A DNA stretch of 64,000 bases, taken from the NCBI RefSeq assembly GCF_021134715.1, contig NC_060019.1, positions 12,290,001-12,354,000 of the forward strand, written 5' to 3'. Positions within the stretch are counted from its first letter, which is position 1. Every line of letters starts with the position of its first letter. The DNA comes from Daphnia pulex. Lineage: Eukaryota; Arthropoda; Branchiopoda; Diplostraca; Daphniidae. A model generated the notes under the pieces. That model was given only the letters and a program-made list of their open reading frames with translations. It did no database searches and was not told the origin of the DNA. A program made the translations under genes and the position numbers. Shown here one piece after another: positions 23,501 to 36,347 of the stretch.

Positions 23501-26500
23501 TGAAAACTGATCCGATTTATCTATCTGGCGTAACGTTTTCTAGCTTATTTTTGTTACTGGGGAGCATTCCAATTTGAGGGTTCCACAGGCCAATCACGAT
23601 TAGCCGCAAGGTCGAGTGCCGTAGTTCGTTACAATCATCTTCCCAAGTACACCGAAAGCTGGTAATTGTTTGTATGGCAATAAGAAGAGCAGCGGAAAAT
23701 ACAAAACAAAAGAAGGCACACGAAACCCCCTATCATTTGGAATAATTTGCTCAAAATGAATTCGACCTCGGTACACCTCCGTTACTTCTATTTTTTTCCA
23801 TCAAATGTTTAAAAAAAAAATGGAATAAAATAGAATGGAATAAAATGATATAGTGAAATGTAAAACGAAGAAGTCAAGAGCCGAGTCGGTGATCATTATA
23901 GAACGAGTCACGCGAAACGGTCGTTTACACTGTCCACGACCGTTTTGCATGTAAAAATACCTGACCGTGGCCTCACATAGTCTTCTACCTTTATTTCCGT
24001 ACATCTGATTAGTTTATTCTCCTCTGACGGTGCGTAGCGTACGTAGTTTTTTCCTTTTATTTTTATTATTATCGGGAACTCTTTTTCGCTTTGCTACTTT
24101 GCGCTCGAACGCACCGGCTGACCGCAAACCGTGCCTGCTGCTGGGGCTCGTTAAAAAAGAAATTGACGGAAATAACATCGAACTTTGCACTAGCGAAATT
24201 CCCCAATCGCGGGTAGTGTGCCACTCGTCGTATTAACTTCCGTTGAAACAAAAACATGTATTTTTTTGAAATTTTTTTCGTTCCTTTGTTTGTGTTTTTT
24301 AAATTTTTTCCCGACATGAACGCCATCTGCTAGCGAAAATTCAAATTTCCGGAATATCCCGCTAGGTGGCGCGGATGCAAAAATGTCCCGACTTTTCGAG
24401 AAAAAATAAACTCGGAAACGAAATTCTTTTTCACATTTTCGCGATAAAAAAGTCAAAGAACAGCACAGACCAAGGCGAAGTATAGGGAAAGACAAAATTG
24501 CACCGAAAGTGACATTTTTCGTGGATTAAAAAAAAAAAAGGGGGGGGGATTTTAGATTGATTAAACTCAGGTTATGCAGCAGCAGCAGCCCCGAACCTCC
24601 TCCTACTCTTTTTCGTCCTACATCACTTTGAGTCGCTGAAAAAAAGATGCCAAGGCTGTTGCTGGCTGGCGCACACACCGTGCTTGGCATTCATCCCTTT
24701 TGTGGGCATCCGATGTATGCAAAGTATGTGTGTCTGTGTCTCCTGGGTCCGAGTCGGAACACACACAAGACAAACAACAAACAAAAAAAAAAGCCAGTTT
24801 AAACCAAACGTGAATGAAAAATAAGGCGAAAGATGAAAGTAAAAAAACTAAAATAAAAAGGACATGTTGTGCAATTTTGTTTTTTTAACGTTTTTAAAAA
24901 AAAAAATTTTAACAGTCAAAAAATAAAAATTCAGTTTGGGGTCCGTCCTCCAATCCCGAAGGAAATATTATGGAATTCTTGCGTTAAGATTTTTTGGAGG
25001 GGGGCAAGCTTTGGCAATCTTGTGAAATTTTGTCGAGTCGTCGCTCTGTGATTTGAAAGAATTTTGCAATCCTTGTATTTCTTTCAGAAATAAAAAAAGT
25101 AGCATCACGAACGCACGCTAATCCACTCAAGGTTGAACGCAAGGACGCTTAGCAAACAAACGAGACCAAAGTAAAAGACCTTTTTGGCACATCATCAGCT
25201 CTACAATGTTATTTTTTTTTTCACCCGTGCTGTAGAGGCGGAGGTTGTTGTTTTTTGGCTTGGCAGGAAGAAGCTTAAAGCTTCAAACTTTTTTTGTGCG
25301 GCCCCATGGATTTCAGTGATTTCCATCTCGCCCTGCCCCAGAGGACCAGAGTGATCTACATGCGAGCCTCATTGCAACTTACCTTTCCTATAGATTTTTG
25401 CGTTACGTGCTATTTATTTTGGGTTGAAACCACTGGGCCAAGGACGCCAGTTGTGTATTTGCCAGCATCCCACCACCATCGCCAGATAGAGTCCCAGGCA
25501 TGTCCACCAGAAATGATAAGCCCCCAGTCGGGGTTTACTAGATTTCACCTGTCCATCTACATCATGTCGTCATCCTGTTTGTGCCGATTATTTTAGCCTA
25601 AATATTTCGATTTCCATCACATTCCGTCGGATCAAATCCAGTCGGTCGGCAGCTGAGTTTTTTTTCTATATAACGTCTCGATAACAGCGTCGTACGTCGT
25701 GATGTCGCGTTATTATTATTATTTTTTCTTTCTTCGTGTGTTTCAATTCTTTTTATCTCGTTTTTTCCTCCCCTCACTCGCCAACCCGTCAGTAGGTGAA
25801 GGTTAATATCGGATCGCTTTCTCTCAGTCACGCTTTTTGTCGAGAGCCTCGACGCGCCGCAGGGCCGTCTTCCATCGATAAACTATCTACCTGGAAACCT
25901 TTTGTCTTCGTTATTGTTTCAATGTCAGTCATCCATGCACGCTGTCGATGTTTGTTAACTCTCACACGACGCTTAACCCTCACCGGCAGACGGGAGAAAA
26001 AAATGCCACACAATCGTTGGATTCAAACGGCCAAAAAAGATGATGTGGATGCTGGAAATTTTATTTTTATTTTATTTTATTTTTTTAGATTTTTCTTATC
26101 GTGACATTGAATTGCTCGTGTAATGGACTTGCACAATCTTTAAAAAAAAAAAATTCCTTCAGTGGAATTTTCCAAATGCGGTTTGAGACCTCGACTTGTT
26201 GCACAAAATGGCCAGCGTTTGAAATGGGACCGGATGGTGGCGTTGGAGAGAGAGAGAGAGAGAAAGATCCAGGTGATTGCTACAGCCCAGCAGCAGCAGC
26301 AGCAGCAGCTTTATAGTCTTTGGAGAACCAAAGGCCATTCACGTTAATCCTGTCCACACAAAAAAGGCGACACCGCCCTTGAGAATGAGAAATCAAAAGC
26401 CAGAAGAAAAAGAATTCTTTCGATATTCTCTGACGAACAAGAAAACCCCCCAAAAAAAACCAAAAGTCTTACTCTTTGACGTCCCTCGTTTGGGGCGAAG

Positions 26501-29500
26501 ACTTGTCCACTTTCGGCCCAATTTCACCCTTCTCTCCACACACGCACACACACCCGTAGACTGATTGGTATTCATGTCGTATCTTTGGCGCAGAATAGTC
26601 CTCCAGACCAACCCATTGGTTTCATGTCTCCTTTTTTTTTCCTTTGTTTTAAACTCAACATCTGGCACAGCAGTTTACTTAAAGCAGATAACGAAGGGGG
26701 GAGAGTTAAAGCGCTAATGACTAGTTGAACACCGAAATCTGGGAAAAACAGTAGCTCTGCTTTTATCGTCGACTTTTGTGTGACTTTTTTTTTTCGACAA
26801 TGTTTTGCTCGTTTGAAAATTCGGGATGAACCGAGACTGACATTGAAGACTTATCGTTCGATCAAACAGTTTTATTGTTCTAGCGAGTCGTCGCGGCAAG
26901 TGACAAGGCGTCATTTTCCGCAGTCGTGTCGTGATTCTCTCAACACATGACCTTCTTCTCTTCACCCGAGATTTTCATCTAAAACAAATACGATATCCGT
27001 GCGTGTATAATTTGAACGCGCGACGAAGGTGAAGAATCCGATTTATTTTCCTCCTTTTCGAAATTTCATTTCTCGGAATGATTGGATTCTTAATTCGACA
27101 GTCACTTTTTTTAATTTTTCAGATGTGATTATAGTTTTGTTTTTTTAAAATAGAATTAATTTTCTAACTCGATGTGAAGGAGGCGGCGGTCCGATGGCGT
27201 GCGGACGAGTGCCAATGAAGTTAAGAAACGGCCAGAGAAAATGTCTGTTGTCTTCATTTCATTGATGAAAATTATTTCTTCCTTTTTTAAGTTGTTTTTT
27301 TCTTTTTCTTTCCCGGGTTTTTGTGTGTTTTTCCCATTTTGGGTTGGTCTTGGTCGGCGGGAACTTTGGAAAGATATTTCAGGACGTGACCGAACGAAAG
27401 AGGACATCAAAAATCCGTCTCACGTACGGGCAGCAACAAACGGCCGAGGGTCCCTAGCAGAAAAAAAAAACGAGACAAAGTGGAGTGTTATTCAAATTCG
27501 ATTCGGCTGGTTGCCCCGACGAGAAAATCCGCTCAACTCGAAAAAAAGTGATGTGGGCACTAGTCGACGTGCCGAGAATGTAGTCGGCCGGTCCGTCTCA
27601 CCTGCCGAGGAGCTCAAGGTTAGGAGCCGAGAGATGGTCCGCGCGTCATTTAACATCCATCTCTCTCCTCCTCCTTCTCTCTTATGTGTGTCCGAGAGAC
27701 AAGAAATTGACCATTTCAAGTCTTGAGGATAAATATAGAAATTACACATGTACGAAATGTGAGCCGCAGCACAGAAATCCGATTGATAAATATCAGATGG
27801 ACAATTGAACAAAAAAAAAAGGGAAGAATCTCTAGGAGCTATTATTCGAAAGAGTTCATTGTCGTGTGTGTTGGTGGTTTTACGTATGCGTGTGATGAGG
27901 GCCAAGGTTCTCCAGTCCACAGTTTGGGCGATCCGATGCAAATTGAAGAAAGGAAACGAACGGCAGTAGAGCGCCTCCCCCTTCGGACGCAAACGCCGAG
28001 CTGCTGCTGATGCTGATGCCGCCGGGAAAAAAAAAACATATGGTCTTATGGTGATGGTGGACGTGTGACGTCACTTGTACCTTTTCTTCGTGAACCCCTC
28101 CTACTTTTTTGTGTGTAGAAGTGTGCCTGGCTTTTTCTTTTGGGTCTTTTTTCGAATGCTTTTCGGGGCTAAGAGGGCGCTCTAACACACACCGTGGAGT
28201 GCCTGAACGATTGCGAGAGAGAGAGAGAGAGACCCCGCCGAAGGGTCGGGAAAAATAAGCCTCCGCTTTCGCTTTAGTCGAGTCTGCGGTGTCTGGTGAG
28301 CAGCATGTTGACGCCGTTCATTCCCGCGCCCACGCTCTTTCCCCCATTTCTAATCGTGTCGAAACTTCATCCACAATTGTTTGTCTAAAGAAAACACTGC
28401 GGAATTTCGGTGAAATCTTTTTTTCTCAGCTCGTGATCCTTGTGTGGCATGGCCGATTACGCCATCTGAAAAAAAGAAAATCAAAGAACTCTCGGGTGTT
28501 GGGATTTGAACGCAAGTGAGCGCACTCGCCGCGAGTTACCCAGTGCTGGTTTCGATCTGTCGCTTGGGGAAAAAAGAATAAAAGAATTAACCATGGTGAA
28601 CGTGCGATGCCAAGCCTGTCAGGTCAAGTATCGGTTATTGGCGGCCAAGAGGCTCAACTTACTGGGCCTGGCTCTCGAAGCTCGGCCCCAGAAGCCCACA
28701 CCTCGTTTCCCTTATCGGCCACCCATTCAACGCCGTCCGCGATCTTACATTATCCAGCCCGCTTCTCTGGTATATAACCAAAACACACACAAGTCTCAGC
28801 TTTCCATTTTTTCTACTATTTGTTTAACGATCCTACTAACGAAAAAACACACACACACACACTGTAGACAAAAGATCTTTTCTTTTTCTTCGAACGCGTG
28901 AACCGTGTGTGTGTGTGTGCCCTATACCAGCCAACCATAACAAACACGAAAAAATAAAAAAACTTTCGTGCTGGGCCCCAAGCCAAAAAAGAAGAATAAA
29001 GAGAATTAAAAAGATGGCTAGATCTCTATACGTCAGAAATTGTTCTTGTGTAGCTGCTGGGCTAGCTGGCTGGCTGGCTGGCGCAGACGGCCTGTGAATT
29101 ATTGTACGATCGCGGATAGGGTTCAACTATTTTTTTCTTCTTGTTTTCTTCTAAGGTCGTTGAATAGCATCTCATCAGTTGGGCGTGCGTGTGTCCCGGA
29201 GTGCCCGTTGGCTCTCCGTTTATGTGTGTGTGTGTGTGTGTGTGGTGGATGTAACCTTGAAAAGCGGAGGAGAAGAAGAAGAAAATATCGAAGTAGAGGC
29301 AAGAAAAGAGACTATTTAACTATGCAGGGCCCGTCGAAGAAGTGGCAGCAGCCGTGTGTGTGGAGGAGGAGGAGCGGACCTCGCCCCAAAAAGGGCTGAA
29401 GGAAGATGTTGTTGTAGTTCCTCCAACTCATCAGATAAAAATAACGAACGGCCGTCTGTGTGTGTGAGAGTGCCGGATGGGGCTTTGCAAGTTGGTTTTC

Positions 29501-32500
29501 CAACTGACGTCTCAAATGGCCTTTTATTTTTCCTTATTCAATTAGCGCAGGGTTTTTTGAACGCAGCGTCACTTTTTTGGCCAACCTTTTTTCTTTCTCC
29601 ACACTTTGTTATTTGCTCTTGACGAAAAGGATGTTGGACCATCTACCTGTTGTTATCTCATCCTGGCAATGAGATTTCATTGTGTGGGGTTTGTGTGTAC
29701 TCGAGCGCTGACTGCAATGTTTGCCCTATCTGTTTTAACACCGAGCCCGAGCTGTGCAAATGCCCGAGACTCGGTTGTCGTCATCCCCCAGTCGTCTTTC
29801 GTTAATGGAGACGCGATCCTTTCATGGGGATCGGGAATCCGTCACTGTCAACTCGCCCGCCCTCTCCCGAGCTGACCAAATAAATACGGGCCCGCGTAAC
29901 CGGCCAATGAGAATGTGAATGAAAAACACAAACAAAACAAAAAACAACCAAGAAAACCAGTCCGTTCCGCTTCTTCTCGTCTGATGATTTATGAAGAGAC
30001 GAGAGACAGAGACGTGAATAAATGACTCGACTATATCAACATATACAAATATAGACTATATTATATGCTATACTCTCTTGCATCTCCCATTCAACTTTAA
30101 CTTTACATGTTAATGTGCTCTTGTGTGGCTTCTACGCAGGGCTACACCAAGGATAACAACAAGGAGAATCGATCTACATCGACGACGATTTCATCGCCCA
30201 GATCGACTCTACGCCGCCAGGCTAAAGCCAACAACAATCTCCTTTTGCCCAGGTGTGTGTGTTTTCTTGTTTTTGCTCTGTCTGGTTGTCTGTCTGTCCG
30301 ACATTCTTTTCGTGATTTTTTCGCCGACTGTTTTTCTCGTCTTGACTTGTCTTTGTTGGAATGTCTTTTTTTTCTCTCTCTCTCCCCCATATGGTACGGT
30401 ATAGATTTTACTACCCAACGGGACGACCCATCAGCAAAGAACAGCTGGACGCCTCCCTGCTAAGGCTGGCCGCAACGTTTCAACAGCTGCCCAACTGCCA
30501 GGCCAGTCGCGAACATTTCGGAACCATAGCCAAGGTAATCGCCCCGTCTCTTCAGTTTTCTTTTTTTTTTCTTTTTTTCAAATTTCGGTTTCTTGTTCTA
30601 ATGACACGTTGATTCATGTTGCTCGGGTCAATCTTTCAGGCTTGTGGTTGTCCTTACTACTGGAAAGCCATTCTGTTTATCGCCAGCGGCGGCGAAAAGC
30701 TTGGACATGTTACGCTGGAAACCTTCACCGACTTCTGGGGAAAGTAATAATGGACGAATTATTTTTTTCTTTTTCTTTTCTTGATTCATTTACTCAATTT
30801 TTTTCATTATTCATGTCTAATTTATTCTGATTATTAATTTTTTTTTTTTCGTTATTCAATTTTTTGTTTGTTTGTTTGCGTGTGTGTATTTGATGACTGA
30901 CAGAATCATTAACAACTATCATGACGAAGCTTCGCGATTCGTTCAACTCTTGACCATGATCAACCTGAATGTGAGCGTCGGCAGGACGGACAACAATCTA
31001 AACGGTTCGATGAATAACAGCGCCGGTTCAGGCCGGTTCTATCTGATACCGGAGGATTTCGTGCCGCTCGTTCAAGACGTGGTCGACACTCACCCAGGAT
31101 TGACCTTCCTGAAAGAGGCGGCTGAATTTCATTCGCGCTACGTTCACACGGTAAATATAATCAAAACCTTGTCGATAATTTTGGATCGTTGAAATCAGTT
31201 CCGCAATGATTAGCAAATGTTGTCCTTGTTGCGTCTTGAATAGGTGATCGCCAGGATTTATTACAATGTCAACCGATCCTGGTCAGGGCAGATCACTCTC
31301 ACCGAATTGCGTCATTCGAATTTGTTGGCCACGATTCGCTTGCTGGAAGACGAGGAGGACATCAACCAAATCACCGACTATTTCAGCTACGAGCACTTTT
31401 ACGTCATCTACTGCAAGTTCTGGGAGTTGGATAAAGATCACGATCTCTTTATCGACAAGAAAGATCTGGCCCGTCACAATGACCACGGTATATATTAAAT
31501 AGACCAACCGATTTCATCCAGTCGCGTTTTGATTTCTTCCTTGGCAAGTCGGAGAAATTGAGTCATATCTTCTTATGTTTTTTGTTCCACGTGCCACAGC
31601 GCTGTCCTCCAAGATGATCGATCGGATATTCTCTGGAGCGGTCACCCGCGGCGCCCCTCACAATAATCGACTGGCCAAATTTGGCAACACCAACACCAAC
31701 ATGAACAATCAGCCGCGTATGAGTTACACCGAGTTTGTCTGGTTCCTCATCTCCGAGGAAGACAAGCGACACCCCACCGCCATCGAATACTGGTTCAGGT
31801 AGTAGTAGTTGGAGGCTGTCCATATTTGTCTTTGTGGCTAGACACATTTTGACCGACTGCATCCGATTGGCAGGTGTATGGATTTGGACGGTGACGGCTA
31901 TCTTTCGATGTACGAGCTCGAGTACTTCTACGAGGAACAGCTGCAGCGGATGGAATCGCTGGGCATCGAAACGTTGCCGTTTGAAGATTGCCTGTGTCAG
32001 GTTGGTGGTGTTGTTTCATCCCAATTGCGACACACAGTCCTTGGATCATCTAAACTTTTCTCTTTTCTTTTCTTTGGCGAGCAGATGCTAGACATGATTC
32101 ACCCGGCCGTGCCCGGTAAAGTCTCGCTGAACGACCTCAAGCGCTGCCAGATGACACCCATCTTTTTCGACACTTTCTTCAACCTGGAAAAGTACCTGGA
32201 TCACGAGCAGCGCGACCCGTTCGCCTCGCAACGCGACCCCGATTCAGAGAACGGCGACGAAATACTCAAAGTAATTTCATCTCTTTCATTCATGTCGAAA
32301 TTATGATTCCTTAGACAATATTAACACATTTTTCGCTGATTGTGTTTGGCACAGATATCCGACTGGGATCGCTACGCAGCCGAAGAATACGAATTGCTGG
32401 TGGCCGAAGAAGGCGGACCGGATCACGGCGATGACATGTAAGTAGTCGGAAGAGAAATGATTGTGTCAATTTGGATGTTGTCGTCTTCGATGGCAGCCAA

Positions 32501-33171
32501 CAAGATAAGAAAGGGTCGAAGGAAATAACGCTATTACAGTCGACTTGATGATTGACAATATTTTAAAAATCCCTTGGTTCCGTTGTGTGTATATGTGGCG
32601 ACGATGAATTCCAGGCTCCACGATACAACCGTGTGAGATACGGGATGAGGCACACGATGATTCGAGTACTTGCTAGTGTTGGTCGTGATCAGGTCGCGAG
32701 AGCGGTAAGCCATTGGCACGTACTCGTGTGTGTGTGTTTGTTTTGTGCGTGTGTTTCTTGTCTCTTGTTCTGATCCGTCCGTTTTGCCAAACTAACAGTC
32801 TCCGATCATTCGCCGTTTGCATGGCCAGGCGCAATGGCCCAGCTAAGCGAATCCGTTTTATTTCTTCTTAAAATATCCGAGATGATGGCATGCCGATTGA
32901 GCGCTTCGCTTAACTCGTGTTTGACTTGATCGTTTCAATTTACACGCGCAGGTTCATGCGGGAGGAAATGACCGCCAGCGAGGAGGATAGCGGTGATCAT
33001 TCTTCTTTGCCCTTATCGATGGAACGTGACGTCATCATGGCCGAATCGGATGTGAACGACGACCATGACGACTACTCGCCGTTGTCGGTCCATTCGAGCC
33101 TGGGACTGGGCAACGCCGGCCATCGCTCGCTCTTCTCCGTCACACCTTGCTCGATCGAATACCAATATTGA
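20594..33171 (+). CDS. PPP2R3A: PP2A regulatory subunit B'' (PPP2R3, PR130/PR72 family), long form
   Basis: Targets and regulates the PP2A catalytic/scaffold core in a calcium-responsive way. Exons: 20594-22612, 30140-30252, 30405-30534, 30640-30743, 30904-31150, 31244-31487, 31600-31798, 31874-32000, 32085-32270, 32355-32437, 32952-33171; 1223 residues. The first 673 residues come from one giant exon, are Ser/Pro-rich and match no domain that I know. The conserved core starts at RFYYPTGRP and contains CGCPYYWKAILFIASGGEK, DVVDTHPGLTFLKEA and ITDYFSYEHFYVIYCKFWEL. Two EF-hand loops follow: DKDHDLFIDKKD (about 934-945) and DLDGDGYLSMYE (about 1022-1033); then YFYEEQLQRMESLGIE and FFNLEKYLDHEQRDPF. 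The acidic tail ends IEYQY. A second promoter drives a short form (see 28593-28769). Confidence 0.95.
22613..28592 (+). other. PPP2R3 intron with internal promoter at its right end
   Basis: Six kilobases without a coding exon that I can support. It is rich in poly-A and poly-T runs, with a GA run near 26246-26263 and seven CAG units at 26288-26308. The CAG tract does not lie in a supportable reading frame. The last few hundred bases contain the presumed promoter and leader of the short PPP2R3 transcript. Confidence 0.5.
28214..28231 (+). repeat. GA dinucleotide run upstream of the short PPP2R3 form
   Basis: Nine GA units, about 360 bases before the alternative start codon. GA runs bind GAGA-factor-type proteins at arthropod promoters; a promoter role here is an inference from position. 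Confidence 0.45.
28593..28769 (+). CDS. PPP2R3A: Alternative first coding exon, short PPP2R3 form
   Basis: ATG in a strong Kozak context (ACCATGG) opens 59 codons, MVNVRCQACQVKYRLLAAKR at the start and IIQPASL at the end. They finish in phase 0 at the donor TCTCTG|GTATATAAC. The next acceptor at 30140 is also phase 0, so joining gives a 609-residue protein with the whole PP2A-binding and EF-hand core but without the giant N-terminal exon. The segment is basic, with a CxxC pair near its start, and contains no domain that I know. In vertebrates PR72 arises from PR130 in the same way. Splicing is predicted from frame and sites only. Confidence 0.7.
28770..30139 (+). other. PPP2R3 intron with CA/TG microsatellites
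   Basis: Intron between the short-form first exon and the common core. Contains a CA run at about 28849-28862, a TG run of about 11 units at 29223-29244 and several short purine tracts. No exon is supportable. Confidence 0.5.
32615..32704 (+). CDS. PPP2R3A: Possible alternative PPP2R3 exon with early stop
   Basis: Within the last PPP2R3 intron a 90-base block is flanked by an acceptor (ATTCCAG) and a good donor (GCG|GTAAGC). Joined to the exon ending at 32437 it reads on in frame for seven codons, LHDTTV after the shared Met, and then stops at 32634-32636. The product would lose the 73-residue acidic tail and end in -TTV, a class I PDZ-ligand pattern. Splice sites and frame are seen; use of the exon is unproven. 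Confidence 0.35.
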
Positions 33172-34537
33172 TCGCGCTCCCCACCCCCCCCCCAACCCCC
33201 CTCGGCCATCCATGCGGCCCATCGCTGACGGCTACCAATCGTGCGTGAGCCAGTCTGTTCACGATCGACTAACGGCCAATTACGGATTGAAAGCAGTCAA
33301 TACCATTGCAGAGCCTTAGCTCTGGTGTATATCCCTCTAATTGTGCAATATATATGCAAAATATATTTAGTGTATTTCGGGGAAGGGGGAGGGAGGGTAA
33401 TTATTATTATTATTTTTACTGTTCAATTGACAACTGATTACCGTGAAATCTTTTTTTTTTTTTTTTGTTTTGGCCTCCCTTTCCTCGCACACCCCTCAGT
33501 AATAACCTCACCTGAAAATATTTTGTGAATCACATTGTCCGTCTAGTCTCATCGAATTGCACATTTTTTTTTAACCCTTTCTGATCTTGGAGCCACCGAG
33601 CTGTTTTGCTCTTATTGAATAGGAACGAAAGGAAAACAAATCAATAATTTGGATTCACGTTTTTTTTTATCGTTTATGATGTGTGTCCACCATTAATTTC
33701 TCTATTTTTTATTTTCACATTCTTTCATCACCTCTTATACATAGTTTCCACTAGAGATGATTTGAATAATTCGGTCGGGGTTTTTTTAACTATTATTATT
33801 AAATGTCTTCTCAAAACGATGTTCATGATTTTTGAAAACCCAGCCGTTGACACATAATTTAAAATTAATGATGATATGCTTTTCTAGTTTTTTTTTTTTT
33901 GATTCTCTCGATTCGTTTTCAAAAAGTGTGTTGGCAGTAGGGTGCGAAAGATGATATACATAATAATTAAAAACAATCCACACCAATGGGTGGAATGGAA
34001 TCCCTTATTGTTGCGTTTGTGCATTGTATTCAAAAAGTGACTCCTTATTCAAGTGAATGTGTTTATAACGTGCGGATGTGTCTCCTTGTCCCTGTGTGTA
34101 CGTGGGGAGGTAAAACAAAAAATGAAATTCTTTCAAGAATAGAAGGGTTCCCTTAATAACTGCTGCCATAAAAAAATAAACACGAATTTGTTTCATTACG
34201 CGGTATTATGTCATTTTTTTTATTATTATATGTCGAAACCTTTTCTTTTTTTCCCATTCATTTTTTAATCGATTCAACCGAAATTTTTGCATTCCACATT
34301 CCATTTTTGCGAAGGCAATGCACAAGAAGCTGATCGCTTTGCTAGACGAACCGCTTTCATATTCTTACAGGACGGCAGCCATACAATCAACCACTTGTTA
34401 TCATTGCCATAGCAACGTGATGGCCTTGCGTTTGGGAATTCAAAACAATAGAGAAAAATCGAAAGTAGGGCACGGTAAGTGGAGTAATAGAGGAATTATG
34501 TTTGGTGTGAAGTGCGCATACATTGTAAAAGAATAAA
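33172..34537 (+). other. PPP2R3 3' UTR with poly(A) signals
   Basis: AT-rich, non-coding. AATAAA motifs occur at about 34174 and at 34532-34537; the second is followed by a GC-richer stretch and is the more likely end. A poly-C run lies just after the stop codon near 33186-33193. Confidence 0.5.
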
Positions 34538-36277
34538 GGCTTCATCGAGAGAGCCGCTCGAGCGATTCATATCTATTACGTTCAAATTTTCGACTCAATT
34601 TTCGGCTTTAAGATAGAAAGCATTTTCGTCGAGTGCGTGTTATATAAAGCTACCGAGTGCGGTGGTTAGAATACGGAACTTTCAATTACGTCTGGATTAA
34701 ACAAAAAATAGATAACAAAAAAAAGCGGCTAAACAGTCACGCTAGACAGTTACGCTACAGTTGAAACCGGTTGCAACACATCAATAAAATTAAAAATTCC
34801 AAGTTACATATACTTTTATCGGAAGGAAAAACGTAGTAAAACATCGGCTTTTTATGCTGACGTACGTACGGCAATAAGTAACGTTTTTTTTTTTTAGAAA
34901 CTTTCATTTTACTCGTTCCAGAACTGTCCTCCGGTGTATACGGTTGGGAGAGTTGAATAATGCAACATCTATCGCTATTGTAGGTATGTGAATAAAATTT
35001 AAATGTCATCAAAAACACAAGGTCAAAGTAAGTTTAAGAGATTTTTTCCAGATTAAGGGAAACCATAAAAGTAATAAACAAGAGAGAGAAGAAATTCCGA
35101 ACAAGAAAGAGGATGAAGCAATAAAATAAATCCAATTTTGCAAACGATAAACGTTTTGACCAGATTTGGATTTAGAGATTTGAGAAAGATATAGGCTGTT
35201 ATATAGCCTTGTCAAGGTATACACGTACAGCGTAGCTAGCTATACACGGCAATCAAACTTGTCTAGATCATATAAGATGCTATAAGATGGGCTATTGCTC
35301 TCTTCAACGAACCCATAATAAACCACCAAGTCCTAAACGAAAAAAGATCCAAACCGATCGAAAACAAGGAATGCTACCGGTAACAAATGATGGTTTTTGT
35401 TTTTAAATTAATTTTAACTCTATCGGTAAAAATGGTGCTGCCCCTTTTTGTTTTTATAAAAAAGCGCAGTATAAAATGGATGATCAGATCACATCGGGTT
35501 CATCTCTTCGTCGCACTATCTCCAGACTGGCTTTGAGATTTTCAGACCTAAAAAAGGTATGCGGAGTCACGTAATGCGGAGCGATAACCTAATACGTCAG
35601 ACATTCCTTGAATTTAAATGACGGACAACACCACCTATAGGCCTTAACTTAGATAAATAAACCACTCTGATAAAAGTTCATTTGCACTACTCTGTTTAAT
35701 TATTCGCCGTACAAGTCTAGCCACTGGATGTCACTATGTTATATTTCTCTTTTATTGATTAAATCCTACTCCGTCGTAGAAAAAATGGGATGGACATTTT
35801 TCCAGAAAAAACGATTACCGATAACAGAAGTCCAGACTCTATTTAAGCTATTATGTTGTAAACTGCGTGATAAATGGTGAATAAATTGATAGATTTATAA
35901 CATTTTTCTATCAAGAGTGAAGCCCCCCTTTTTGTGTAGAATAAATATAGGGTCTGTCGCTGTATCAAGCTATTGATTTCAGCAAGCTACATGTACCCAA
36001 AAGTATCGATTCAACAAGAGAAGAGACGGAAATAGAAATCAGACGAATGCGAGGAAGTATATAGTAGGATGAAGGTAAAATGTATATTTTCCATATGCTC
36101 ATCTCGCTCCAATCAATTCACTACGACTTCGATTTTCTTCGAATTTTAGCTATATATTTTGTTTGGTATTTTTTCCGTTGATGTCGTTCGCTGTGGCTGA
36201 ATGTTTTAGTTTGAATTTCTGTTTTGGCAGAAGTTAGGCAGGGCGGTCAAAAAGAGAGGGAAATACAATTATGCCTA
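34538..36277. other. Intergenic between convergent PPP2R3 and Na,K-ATPase beta
   Basis: No gene seen on either strand. Near 34648-34690 the sequence GAGTGCGGTGGTTAGAATAC resembles the box A part of a tRNA-derived SINE, but no box B follows. Confidence 0.45.
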
Positions 36278-36283
36278 TTTATT
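36278..36283 (-). other. Poly(A) signal, Na,K-ATPase beta
   Basis: TTTATT on the plus strand gives AATAAA on the minus strand, 65 bases downstream of the stop codon at 36348. Confidence 0.6.
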
Positions 36284-36347
36284 ATTTTTTTGTGCAAACC
36301 ACCGCAGATGGGAAACTTTTAAGAAGTGAACATATTAGCTTAGATAT

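Noticed and set aside
26246-26308. GA and CAG repeats as a polyglutamine-coding exon
   Set aside because: No flanking splice sites or coding composition; it lies inside a PPP2R3 intron.
28490-28560. tRNA-like sequence on the minus strand (GCGTTCAAATCCC)
   Set aside because: No matching acceptor stem or D arm; T-arm pairing is imperfect. At most a degenerate tRNA-derived fragment in the PPP2R3 leader.
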